9,703 nt of DNA from Gammaproteobacteria bacterium (GCA_030599435.1 JAUVNZ010000040.1:1-9703); one strand, 5' to 3'. Shown: positions 1-7,484, counted from the first letter of the stretch. The notes: generated from the sequence alone by a model not told the origin. A program made the numbers and translations.

Positions 1-842
1 ATGTGCCGACAGCATGGTGCCAGGTTTGTGTGTGTGATCGAGCCGCGGCGAAAATATTGATAACCGATGCCCGTGTTGCGTTTATGACATTTATTGGTTC
101 GGCGCGTGTGGGCTGGGAACTACGTCGACAACTGGCTCCGGGTACACGCTGCTCTCTGGAGCATGGCGGTGTAGCACCAGCGATAGTGGCAGCGGATGCT
201 GATTTAAATACCGCTATTCCTGCACTCGTTACAGGTGGTTATTACCATTCAGGGCAGGTGTGTGTGTCGGTGCAACGGGTATTTGTTGATAACGTCATCA
301 AGGCGGAATTTATCAAAGAATTAAAAAGTCAGGTGAGCAAGCTTGTCGTGGGTGATCCCACTGAAATAAATACACAAGTAGGGCCTTTGATCCGTCCATC
401 TGAGGTCGACCGGGTCGAAGAGTGGGTGAATGAAGCCATTGAAGCGGGGGCAAAGTGTGAAATTGGTGGTAAGCGTATTAATGACCACTTTTATGCTCCT
501 ACTATTTTGGTGGATCCACCTCATGATTCTAAAGTGTCGAGTCAGGAAGTTTTTGGCCCGGTGGTGTGTGTCTACGGTTACGATGAGTTACAAGATGCTA
601 TTACTTTGGCGAACGCCTTGCCGGTGGCATTTCAAGCAGCGGTATTTACTGAAAATAGTGATGTTGCCATGGATGCTGTAAACAGACTCGATGCTGCAGC
701 GGTGATGGTTAACGATCACACTGCTTTCCGCGTAGACTGGATGCCCTTCGCTGGCCGGCGCATGTCCGGCCTGGGGACCGGTGGTATTCGTTATACTATG
801 GAAGATATGACGCAGGATAAGCTGGTGGTCACTAAAGCCTAG
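1..842 (+). CDS. Aldehyde dehydrogenase family protein, C-terminal part (5' end outside window)
   Basis: NAD(P)-dependent oxidation of an aldehyde to an acid; the substrate cannot be told from this fragment. The reading frame is open from base 3 and runs off the left edge. About 279 residues are present against the usual 470-500, so the N-terminal half of the cofactor domain is missing. Visible motifs, numbered from base 3: IGSARVG (31-37), a nucleotide-contact segment; LEHGG (52-56) with the general-base Glu, where most families read ELGG; GQVCVSV (84-90) with the catalytic Cys87; and EVFGPV (182-187). The end (MPFAGRRMSGLGTGG, then YTMEDMT) is typical of the family C-terminus. It lies 522 bases before gyrA and is probably a separate transcription unit. 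No start codon should be assigned inside the window. Family assignment is firm; the subfamily is not. Confidence 0.93.
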   Translation, partial: VPTAWCQVCVCDRAAAKILITDARVAFMTFIGSARVGWELRRQLAPGTRCSLEHGGVAPAIVAADADLNTAIPALVTGGYYHSGQVCVSVQRVFVDNVIKAEFIKELKSQVSKLVVGDPTEINTQVGPLIRPSEVDRVEEWVNEAIEAGAKCEIGGKRINDHFYAPTILVDPPHDSKVSSQEVFGPVVCVYGYDELQDAITLANALPVAFQAAVFTENSDVAMDAVNRLDAAAVMVNDHTAFRVDWMPFAGRRMSGLGTGGIRYTMEDMTQDKLVVTKA

Positions 843-957
843 CAAGCCGTTGAAGAATCCTCGTGCAGCACGATGCGGCGTTAAAATCTGTCTCAAAATA
901 CGGGGTCGTGAAACGATAAACTGCGTGTAAATTCCGTTTTTTCGTCAAATTTTGCCT

Positions 958-979
958 AGCCTCGCACTCACACGAGGCT
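958..979. repeat. Inverted repeat able to form a 7-bp hairpin
   Basis: AGCCTCG at 958-964 and CGAGGCT at 973-979 are exact reverse complements around an 8-base loop. It lies 115 bases after the aldehyde dehydrogenase stop. The nearest downstream T-run begins at 1000, about 20 bases away, so it does not fit the usual intrinsic terminator. It may still be a transcript 3' end or processing site for the upstream gene. Confidence 0.45.
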
Positions 980-994
980 TCTCACCAGCCTGCT

Positions 995-1033
995 AGTAAT
1001 TTTTTTCCAGCCAAAATATGAGTAATTTTTTTC
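995..1033. repeat. 13-base direct repeat with T7 runs
   Basis: AGTAATTTTTTTC occurs exactly at 995-1007 and again at 1021-1033, a period of 26 bases. The T-runs are spaced roughly two and a half helical turns apart. Function is unknown; bent DNA or chance in AT-rich sequence are both possible. Confidence 0.6.
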
Positions 1034-1186
1034 GCATTAATCCGGTATTTTGCAAACCACCAACAGGGTGCTTGATATGTGGCTGCCACGGAGTAAAACG
1101 GTGGATTAAAAACTTGCTTTTTCCTTTCTGAGGTCCTCAAGTCTCTTTTTAGCGGTTTTTATGTTGGTGCCGTAGGGTGCGTGGTG

Positions 1187-1195
1187 TGGTATAAT
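1187..1195 (+). promoter_or_regulatory. Predicted gyrA promoter, extended -10 type
   Basis: TGGTATAAT gives a perfect TATAAT (1190-1195) preceded by the extended -10 TGn, itself preceded by TG, so it reads TGTGn-TATAAT. No good -35 lies at 16-18 bases; the best resemblance is TTGGTG at 1164-1169 with a 20-base spacer. Extended -10 promoters are known to work with weak -35 elements. Transcription would begin near 1201-1203, leaving a leader of about 160 bases before the gyrA start. Supercoiling control of gyrase genes is known elsewhere to act through the -10 region, but that cannot be read from this sequence. Confidence 0.72.
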
Positions 1196-1208
1196 CTGTC
1201 GATTGAGC

Positions 1209-1266
1209 GGCGTCTGATTTGCCCCCATTTTTCTGGATAGTCGAAGAATTCTTTCAAATCAGCGCC
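1209..1266 (+). promoter_or_regulatory. Stem-loop in the predicted gyrA mRNA leader
   Basis: GGCG at 1209-1212 pairs with CGCC at 1263-1266, and CTGATTTG at 1214-1221 pairs with CAAATCAG at 1255-1262. This gives 12 base pairs with one bulged T (1213) and a 33-base loop. The loop itself contains the 10-base perfect palindrome AAGAATTCTT (1244-1253). The stem would start only about 7 bases from the predicted transcript 5' end. A protective 5' structure or a regulatory leader are both plausible; no known riboswitch class is recognised. Confidence 0.55.
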
Positions 1267-1294
1267 ACAGTTATTGTTACTAATTATCACCAAT

Positions 1295-1336
1295 TTATTA
1301 CAAATGGGCCCTGGCTTACTACAAACGAGCCCAGGC
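1295..1336 (+). repeat. Two tandem 21-bp repeat units in the gyrA leader
   Basis: Units 1295-1315 and 1316-1336 abut exactly and agree at 17 of 21 positions. Both start TTA, then share TACAAA, GCCC and a final GGC. The pair ends 28 bases before the gyrA start codon. Because the units contain partly self-complementary GC blocks, the RNA could pair TGGGC (1305-1309) with GCCCA (1329-1333), or CCTGG (1310-1314) with CCAGG (1331-1335). The two 3' arms overlap, so these pairings exclude each other. Confidence 0.65.
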
Positions 1337-1364
1337 GCTTTAGAGACAGAGACTGATACCCCTT

Positions 1365-3956
1365 ATGGTCGGATTTGCTAAAGAAACTCTCCTGGTCAAT
1401 ATAGAAGAGGAGATGAAACAGTCCTATCTGGACTATGCCATGAGCGTCATTGTCGGACGCGCCTTACCGGATGTGCGAGATGGTCTCAAACCAGTACATC
1501 GTCGCGTGCTTTATGCCATGAGTGTGTTGGGCAACGACTGGAACAAACCTTATAAAAAATCAGCCCGTGTTGTTGGTGACGTTATCGGTAAATACCATCC
1601 GCATGGTGATACCGCGGTGTACGACACCATTGTGCGTATGGCTCAACCTTTTTCACTACGCTACATGTTGGTGGACGGCCAGGGTAACTTCGGTTCGGTG
1701 GATGGTGATTCCGCTGCCGCTATGCGTTACACCGAAGTGCGTATGGCGAAGATTGCCCATGAGTTGATGGCAGATCTTGATAAAGAGACTGTCGACTTTA
1801 CCCCTAACTACGATGAATCCGAACATGAGCCCGCGGTTTTTCCATCTCGTCTTCCGAATCTGTTAATTAATGGTAGCTCTGGTATCGCCGTGGGCATGGC
1901 GACCAATATCCCGCCGCACAATCTTACCGAGGTTGTGAATGCGGTAATTGCATTGATTGATGATCCTTCTCTGGACATGAATGCGCTTATCGACATTATA
2001 CCCGGCCCTGATTTTCCTACTGCCGGTATCATTAATGGTATTCGCGGTATTCGTGAGGGTTACCGCACCGGACGTGGTCGAGTAGTTACTCGTGCACGTA
2101 CTGAAGTAGAAGAACATGGAAATGGTCGTCAGCGAATTGTCGTTACCGAATTGCCTTATCAGGTTAATAAAGCTCGTCTGATTGAAAAAATTGCTGAGTT
2201 GGTGCGCGATAAAAAAATCGAAGGCATCAGCGAGTTGCGTGACGAGTCTGATAAAGACGGTATGCGCATGGTTATCGAGCTCAAGCGTGGCGAAGTGGCT
2301 GAGGTGTTGATCAATAACCTTTATTCGCAAACCCAAATGCAAAATACTTTTGGCATCAACATGGTGGCTTTGGTTGATGGTCAGCCACGACTGTTAAATC
2401 TTAAACAGATTCTGGAAGCGTTTATCAATCATCGTCGTGAGGTGGTTACTCGCCGGACGATTTTTGATTTACGCAAAGCGCGAGAGAAAGCGCACATCCG
2501 TGAAGGTCTGGCTGTTGCGCTTACCAATATTGATCCGATTATCGCGATGATTAAGGCTGCCGCTAATCCGGCAGAGGCCAAAGAACAATTGATGGCAAAA
2601 TCGTGGGAACTTGGTGTTGTGCAGAAAATGCTGGAGCGATCTGGTGCCGAGGCTTCGAAGCCCGAAGGTTTGGGTAAAGGTTTTGGTTTGGTGGACGGGA
2701 AGTATCGTCTATCTGAGGCACAGGCACAGGCTATTCTGGAAATGCGTCTGCATCGTTTGACTGGTCTTGAGCAGGACAAAATTCTCAATGAATATGAAGA
2801 ACTGCTAGCTGTCATTGCAGATCTGCTGGATATTCTTGGCAGCATCGAGCGCCTGATGCAGGTGATTCGTGATGAGCTGCTGGAAATTAAAGAGCAGTAT
2901 GGCGATGAGCGCCGTACCGAAATTCGTGAGACAGAGCAGGACCTCAATCTGGAAGATCTCATTACCGAAGAAGATGTGGTAGTGACGCTCTCCCATGAAG
3001 GTTATGCCAAGTGTCAGCCGCTGACGGATTATCGTGCACAACGTCGTGGCGGTCGCGGTAAATCAGCCACCTCCATGAAAGATGAAGATTTTGTCGACAA
3101 ACTCTTTGTTGCCAGTACACATGACACTATTTTATGTTTCTCCAGTCGCGGCAAAATGTACTGGAAGAAAGTGTATGAATTACCACAGGCTAGCCGTGCT
3201 TCGCGCGGTAAACCCATTGTGAACTTGTTGCCGCTGGAAGAAGGTGAGCGCATTAATGCGATTTTGCCTATTCGTGAATATGAGAAAGATAAATTTATTT
3301 TCTTTGCAACAGCTAATGGCATCGTGAAAAAGACACCATTGGTGGATTACTCGCGGCCACGTGCTAACGGAATTATCGCTATCGACTTGCGTGGCGATGA
3401 TCAACTAGTGGGCGTGAGTATTACTAATGGTGAGCGTGATGCAATGTTGTTCACTAGTGCCGGTAAGGCTATTAGATTTAACGAAAGTAATGTGCGTGCA
3501 ATGGGTAGAACTGCTGGTGGTGTGCGCGGTATAAAATTGACGGGAGAAGCAAAAGTCATTTCATTGATTGTTGCCGATCAGGGATGTGTGTTGACTGCTA
3601 CAGAGAATGGGTTTGGTAAACGTACCGAGGTAAATCAATATCCCTGCCATGGTCGTGGTGGTCAGGGCGTTATTTCTATTGTATGTAATAATAGAAATGG
3701 CGGTGTTGTTGGAGCTGTGCAGGTTGCCGATGATGACCAGATTATGCTTATTTCTGATGGCGGCACCCTGGTGCGAACTCGGGTAGCAGAAGTTTCCGTG
3801 CTTGGGCGCAATACCCAGGGGGTCAAACTTATAGGTCTTTCCCGCGGTGAAAAGCTGGTTGGTGTAGAACGTGTAGAAGAAGACCAGGTAGAAGAAAAAA
3901 TAGAAGAACTAAAGCAACAAAATAGTGACGAACCTGAATCATCGTCAGAAGAATAA
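1365..3956 (+). CDS. gyrA: DNA gyrase subunit A
   Basis: GyrA is the breakage-reunion subunit of the A2B2 gyrase, which introduces negative supercoils into DNA using ATP hydrolysed by GyrB. The product is 863 residues (E. coli 875). The N-terminus ([19 protein letters not shown]) matches the family and fixes the start. The winged-helix region holds the active-site Tyr122 in [10 protein letters not shown], with numbering equal to E. coli. The quinolone-determining region reads [10 protein letters not shown], giving Thr83 and Asp87 (Thr83 is also normal in Pseudomonas). The GyrA box QRRGGRG is at 559-565, opening the C-terminal beta-pinwheel that wraps DNA. That box separates it from ParC. The protein ends in an acidic tail rich in Glu and Ser. 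The ribosome binding site is poor: only AGAGAC repeated twice (1342-1353). It is probably driven by the extended -10 promoter at 1187 through a structured leader. Confidence 0.99.
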   Translation: MVGFAKETLLVNIEEEMKQSYLDYAMSVIVGRALPDVRDGLKPVHRRVLYAMSVLGNDWNKPYKKSARVVGDVIGKYHPHGDTAVYDTIVRMAQPFSLRYMLVDGQGNFGSVDGDSAAAMRYTEVRMAKIAHELMADLDKETVDFTPNYDESEHEPAVFPSRLPNLLINGSSGIAVGMATNIPPHNLTEVVNAVIALIDDPSLDMNALIDIIPGPDFPTAGIINGIRGIREGYRTGRGRVVTRARTEVEEHGNGRQRIVVTELPYQVNKARLIEKIAELVRDKKIEGISELRDESDKDGMRMVIELKRGEVAEVLINNLYSQTQMQNTFGINMVALVDGQPRLLNLKQILEAFINHRREVVTRRTIFDLRKAREKAHIREGLAVALTNIDPIIAMIKAAANPAEAKEQLMAKSWELGVVQKMLERSGAEASKPEGLGKGFGLVDGKYRLSEAQAQAILEMRLHRLTGLEQDKILNEYEELLAVIADLLDILGSIERLMQVIRDELLEIKEQYGDERRTEIRETEQDLNLEDLITEEDVVVTLSHEGYAKCQPLTDYRAQRRGGRGKSATSMKDEDFVDKLFVASTHDTILCFSSRGKMYWKKVYELPQASRASRGKPIVNLLPLEEGERINAILPIREYEKDKFIFFATANGIVKKTPLVDYSRPRANGIIAIDLRGDDQLVGVSITNGERDAMLFTSAGKAIRFNESNVRAMGRTAGGVRGIKLTGEAKVISLIVADQGCVLTATENGFGKRTEVNQYPCHGRGGQGVISIVCNNRNGGVVGAVQVADDDQIMLISDGGTLVRTRVAEVSVLGRNTQGVKLIGLSRGEKLVGVERVEEDQVEEKIEELKQQNSDEPESSSEE

Positions 3957-4020
3957 ACTTCGAGCTTAAGTTGCAGGCATATACAGATAAGCTAACAAAC
4001 AAATTTCAGTTATCAATTAC

Positions 4021-4026
4021 TAGGAG
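4021..4026 (+). promoter_or_regulatory. Ribosome binding site of serC
   Basis: TAGGAG lies 5 bases before ATG 4032. A GTG at 4026 in the same frame overlaps this motif and would lack its own binding site, so the site decides for the ATG start. Confidence 0.8.
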
Positions 4027-4031
4027 TGTCC

Positions 4032-5117
4032 ATGAGACGCGTATTTAACTTCAGTGCCGGCCCTGCCGCACTGCCTCAAGAAGTGTTGGAAAAAGCCCAG
4101 GGCGAAATGCTGGATTGGGATGATTCAGGTATGTCAGTGATGGAGATGAGCCATCGTGGCAAAGAGTTTATGTCTATTGCTGCAAAAGCAGAGACTGATC
4201 TGCGTGAAGTACTGGCTATCCCAGATAACTATAAAGTGTTATTCCTGCAGGGTGGGGCTTCCAGTCAGTTTGCAATGGTGCCTTTGAATTTACTTCGCGG
4301 CAAAGCTTCGGCTGATTATTACCGTACAGGTTCGTGGTCAAAAAAAGCAATTGCCGAAGCAAAACGTTATTGTGATGTTAATATCGTTTCAGATACAGAA
4401 ATCGACGGTAAATTTACCAGCGTACCAGATGAAGGCAGTGTTTCTTTCAATCCAGATGCCGCCTATGTGCATTACACGCCAAACGAAACCATTGAAGGAG
4501 TAGAGTTTCCTTACGTGCCAGACACAGGTGATGTGCCGCTGGTAGCTGATATGTCTTCTACGATTTTATCGAGGCCTATTGATGTATCAAAGTTCGCTGT
4601 TATCTATGCCGGTGCGCAAAAAAATATTGGACCAGCCGGTTTGACCATTGTTATCGTGAGAGATGACTTAATTGGTAACGCCAAAGATGGCACACCAGCT
4701 ATGTTTGACTGGGCGACACATGCTAAAAGTGATTCCATGTACAACACGCCAGCAACTTATGGCTGGTATCTGGCCGGCCTGGTTTTTGTCTGGTTAAAAG
4801 ATAAGGGTGGTTTAAGTGGCATGGCGGAAATTAACGAACGTAAAGCGGCCAGGTTATACGCGGCTGTTGACGATTCTAATTTTTACGCCAACCCTGTTGA
4901 GAAAAACTGTCGATCATGGATGAATGTGCCTTTTACATTAGCCAATGCTGATCTGGATGCAGATTTTCTCGCTGGTGCCAAAGAGAAAGGACTGGTAACA
5001 CTAAAAGGCCACCGTTCAGTGGGCGGTATGCGTGCCAGCATTTATAATGCTATGCCGGAAGAGGGCATTGATACACTTATCAGCTTTATGGCCGATTTCG
5101 AAAAACAACACGGCTAA
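4032..5117 (+). CDS. serC: Phosphoserine aminotransferase
   Basis: PLP enzyme that converts 3-phosphohydroxypyruvate and glutamate to 3-phosphoserine, the second step of serine synthesis. Known homologues also act in the pyridoxal phosphate pathway (4-phosphohydroxythreonine). From ATG 4032 it has 361 residues, the normal family length. The family start FNFSAGPAALP, the region EMLDW..MSVMEMSHR, FLQGGAS, and AGAQKNIGPAG with the PLP-binding Lys197 are all visible. The end KGHRSVGGMRASIYNA is also diagnostic. A GTG six bases upstream is possible in frame but overlaps the ribosome binding site. It follows gyrA by 75 bases with no clear terminator or strong promoter between them, and is followed after 80 bases by serA, the preceding pathway step. 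Confidence 0.98.
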   Translation: MRRVFNFSAGPAALPQEVLEKAQGEMLDWDDSGMSVMEMSHRGKEFMSIAAKAETDLREVLAIPDNYKVLFLQGGASSQFAMVPLNLLRGKASADYYRTGSWSKKAIAEAKRYCDVNIVSDTEIDGKFTSVPDEGSVSFNPDAAYVHYTPNETIEGVEFPYVPDTGDVPLVADMSSTILSRPIDVSKFAVIYAGAQKNIGPAGLTIVIVRDDLIGNAKDGTPAMFDWATHAKSDSMYNTPATYGWYLAGLVFVWLKDKGGLSGMAEINERKAARLYAAVDDSNFYANPVEKNCRSWMNVPFTLANADLDADFLAGAKEKGLVTLKGHRSVGGMRASIYNAMPEEGIDTLISFMADFEKQHG

Positions 5118-5135
5118 ACTAATGCTGGCGAAACA

Positions 5136-5165
5136 AACTATTAACTAAACTAACTATTAACTAAA
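5136..5165. repeat. AT-rich 14-base direct repeat between serC and serA
   Basis: AACTATTAACTAAA occurs exactly at 5136-5149 and 5152-5165, a period of 16 bases, within a wider CTAA-rich stretch that ends in an A8 run (5167-5174). It sits just upstream of the serA ribosome binding site. It could be replication slippage in a neutral spacer, an A/U-rich translation enhancer, or part of an internal promoter; no clear -35/-10 pair was found. Confidence 0.6.
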
Positions 5166-5197
5166 TAAAAAAAAGAAAAACAGGTAGAGATCAAACG

Positions 5198-6361
5198 ATG
5201 CACAAAATTCTTACTTTGAATAACATTTCTGTTGCTGGTCTGGAACGGTTACCACGTGAAGATTATGAAGTCGCTTCTGAGATTCAACATCCGGATGCAA
5301 TTTTATTGCGCTCATTCAAAATGCACGATATGGAATTACCCTTATCGCTGAAAGCAGTGGGTCGCGCCGGTGCCGGTGTAAATAATATTCCAGTCGACAA
5401 AATGAGTGAGGCTGGTATCCCGGTTTTTAATGCGCCAGGTGCTAATGCAAACGCTGTTAAAGAATTGGTCATTACGGGTATGTTGCTGGCTTGCCGCAAT
5501 ATATGTCAGGCATGGGATTTCTCTCGTGAGCTGGAAGGTGAAGATGCAGAAATTACCAAACAGGTTGAAGCGGGTAAGAAAAACTTTGGCGGGTATGAAT
5601 TGCCAGGCCGAACTTTGGGTGTTGTTGGGTTGGGTGCCATAGGTCGGTTAGTGGCTAATGCAGCTGATTCTCTCGGCATGAAAGTTATTGGTTATGATCC
5701 TGGCATCACGGTGGAAGGCGCATGGGAGTTGTCGGCGAATGTGGAGAAAGCAGCGACGGTTGATGACATGATGTCGAAGGTAGATTTTGTTACTTTCCAT
5801 GTACCTCTAATAGATGCCACTGCAAACATGATTAATGCAGAGCGGCTTAAGATCATGAAAGACAATGTGGTAATTCTCAACTTTGCCCGCGGTGGCATTG
5901 TGGATGATGAAGCGGTATCGGCGGCGATTAAGGCGGGCAAGGTATATGCTTATGTGTGTGATTTTCCTTCCAATTTGTTGAAAAAACATGAGCGTGTCAT
6001 CGCGTTACCACATTTGGGTGCCTCTACAGTAGAAGCAGAAGATAATTGCGCTATTATGGTGGCAGATGAGGTGAGCGATTTCCTGGAAAATGGCAATGTG
6101 ACCAACTCGGTGAATTTTCCGGAAGTAAATATGCCACGTACTGAAGGTTATCGTATTGGCATTGTGAATTCTAATGTGCCTAATATGGTGGGACAGATTT
6201 CAACAGCTATGGCTGATGCCGGATTAAATATTATTGATATGCTTAATAAATCTAAAGGTGATCTTGCGTACACTTTGGCTGATGTTGATAAAGATATCCC
6301 CCAGGGTGTGCTGGACAAAATTGCGTCTATTGATGGTGTTTTAGCGGTTCGTTCTATATAA
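5198..6361 (+). CDS. serA: D-3-phosphoglycerate dehydrogenase, short form with C-terminal ACT domain
   Basis: NAD-dependent oxidation of 3-phosphoglycerate to 3-phosphohydroxypyruvate, the first and usually controlled step of serine synthesis. It has 387 residues, close to the short SerA type rather than the 410-residue E. coli or 525-residue long forms. The substrate-binding segment is GRAGAGVNNIP (55-65), the Rossmann glycine motif GLGAIG (144-149), catalytic Arg231 in NFARGG and catalytic His272 in PHLGAST. An ACT domain covers about 317-387, suggesting serine feedback by analogy with other SerA enzymes. The acid of the usual Arg-Glu-His set is not evident: that region reads DFPSNLL (255-261). 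The ribosome binding site AGGTAGAGA (5182-5190) lies 7 bases before ATG. Placement between serC and pheA is an addition to the usual pseudomonad order. Another 2-hydroxyacid dehydrogenase activity is possible, but the serC neighbour and ACT domain favour SerA. Confidence 0.93.
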   Translation: MHKILTLNNISVAGLERLPREDYEVASEIQHPDAILLRSFKMHDMELPLSLKAVGRAGAGVNNIPVDKMSEAGIPVFNAPGANANAVKELVITGMLLACRNICQAWDFSRELEGEDAEITKQVEAGKKNFGGYELPGRTLGVVGLGAIGRLVANAADSLGMKVIGYDPGITVEGAWELSANVEKAATVDDMMSKVDFVTFHVPLIDATANMINAERLKIMKDNVVILNFARGGIVDDEAVSAAIKAGKVYAYVCDFPSNLLKKHERVIALPHLGASTVEAEDNCAIMVADEVSDFLENGNVTNSVNFPEVNMPRTEGYRIGIVNSNVPNMVGQISTAMADAGLNIIDMLNKSKGDLAYTLADVDKDIPQGVLDKIASIDGVLAVRSI

Positions 6362-6404
6362 AGGTATTAATAATTACAGGTAAGCATACGGAGCCCAGGC
6401 TTTC

Positions 6405-7484
6405 ATGAGTGACAAATTGGCTGATATTCGTGAGCAGATTGATGCGCTGGATGAAGACCTCCAGCGTTTGATTAATGAGCGTGCGAAATTGGCGCTGGAT
6501 GTCGCTGGGATAAAGCAGGAGCTAGGTGATGATGCCCAGTTTTATCGTCCAGAAAGAGAAGCTGAAGTTTTACGCAGCGTATTAGATCGCAACAATGGCC
6601 CGTTGTCTGGTGAAGAAATGGCGCGCCTGTTTCGAGAAATCATGTCGGCCTGTCTGGCATTGGAGCAACCCCTTAACATTGCCTTTCTGGGTCCAGAAGG
6701 TACGTTCACCCAGGCCGCTGCGTTAAAACACTTTGGTCATTCGGTGCAAACGAAACCAATGGCGGCTATTGATGAAGTCTTTCGTGAAGTCGAATCCGGT
6801 TCGGCACATTATGGTGTGGTGCCCGTAGAAAATTCTACCGAGGGCGTGATTAATCACACGCTGGATATGTTTTTACAATCCTCATTATCTATTTGTGGTG
6901 AGGTAGATCTGCGCATACATCATCATTTGTTATCGCAAGCAAAAGATAAATCTAAATTAAAAAAGGTTTACTCTCATCAACAATCTTTAGCTCAATGTCG
7001 TGAGTGGCTAGATGCACATTTGTCTGGAGTGGAACGTGTTTCGGTCAGCTCTAATGCAGATGCTGCACGTCGCGCATCAGAAGAAAAAAATGTTGCTGCC
7101 ATTGCAGGTGAGGTAGCAGCAGATATATATGGTTTAAAAATTCTTGAGCCTAATGTAGAAGACAACCCGGACAATACAACACGATTCCTGATTATAAGTC
7201 AGGAAACTGCTTCGCCGAGTGGTGATGATAAAACGTCATTGCTAGTTTCTACATCTAATAAGTCTGGCTCACTACATGAATTGTTAAAACCCTTTGCCGA
7301 TAATGATGTTTCCATGAGTCGCATTGAGTCTCGTCCGTCTCGTTTGGCAAATTGGGAGTATGTTTTTTTCATTGATATAAATGGACATGTTGATGATGAA
7401 AAAATATCGCGTTGTCTGGATAGCGTGAAGTCTGAAGCGTCTATGTTTAAGGTGTTAGGTTCGTACCCCAAGGCGGTTCTGTAA
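6405..7484 (+). CDS. pheA: Bifunctional chorismate mutase / prephenate dehydratase (P-protein)
   Basis: Converts chorismate to prephenate and then to phenylpyruvate, committing carbon to phenylalanine. It has 359 residues, the normal P-protein length. An AroQ-type chorismate mutase domain covers about 1-90 (start LADIREQIDALDEDLQRLI; FYRPEREAEVL at 46-56). The dehydratase domain starts at AFLGPEGTFTQAA (93-105), with VPVENSTEG (139-147) and the TRF motif at 259-261, whose Thr is catalytic in the family. The ACT domain from about 277 has the phenylalanine-binding signatures GSLHELL (288-294) and ESRPS (308-312), so feedback inhibition is expected. The start is 44 bases after serA; GGAG at 6390-6393 is rather far (11 bases) from the ATG. 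hisC follows after 12 bases, suggesting co-transcription and coupled translation. Confidence 0.98.
   Translation: MSDKLADIREQIDALDEDLQRLINERAKLALDVAGIKQELGDDAQFYRPEREAEVLRSVLDRNNGPLSGEEMARLFREIMSACLALEQPLNIAFLGPEGTFTQAAALKHFGHSVQTKPMAAIDEVFREVESGSAHYGVVPVENSTEGVINHTLDMFLQSSLSICGEVDLRIHHHLLSQAKDKSKLKKVYSHQQSLAQCREWLDAHLSGVERVSVSSNADAARRASEEKNVAAIAGEVAADIYGLKILEPNVEDNPDNTTRFLIISQETASPSGDDKTSLLVSTSNKSGSLHELLKPFADNDVSMSRIESRPSRLANWEYVFFIDINGHVDDEKISRCLDSVKSEASMFKVLGSYPKAVL

Larger units (their letters stand above)
843..1186. other. Non-coding spacer between aldehyde dehydrogenase and the gyrA promoter
   Basis: No convincing gene was found on either strand. The stretch holds several small inverted repeats: TCGTGC-A-GCACGA at 861-873, a 7-bp stem at 958-979, GTGGC-T-GCCAC at 1079-1089 and TGAGG-T-CCTCA at 1129-1139. 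It also has a 13-base direct repeat containing T7 runs (995-1007 and 1021-1033). None is followed closely enough by a T-run to be a confident intrinsic terminator. Their role, if any, is unknown; they could be operator-like sites upstream of the gyrA promoter or transcript ends for the preceding gene. Confidence 0.6.

Noticed and set aside
958..1006. Hairpin plus T7 run as an intrinsic terminator of the aldehyde dehydrogenase gene
   Set aside because: The T-run starts about 20 bases after the stem, too far for the standard mechanism; kept only as an inverted repeat.
1863..2342. Long minus-strand open frames inside gyrA (also 2429-2962 and others)
   Set aside because: They lie wholly within gyrA, match no family I recognise, and follow from the codon bias of the real gene.
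3971..3998. Possible promoter in the gyrA-serC gap (TTGCAG ... TAACAA, 16-base spacer)
   Set aside because: The -10 matches the consensus at only about three of six positions; not enough to call.
4026..4031. GTG at 4026 as the serC start (adds two residues)
   Set aside because: It overlaps the TAGGAG binding site and has none of its own; ATG 4032 has ideal spacing and gives the normal family N-terminus.
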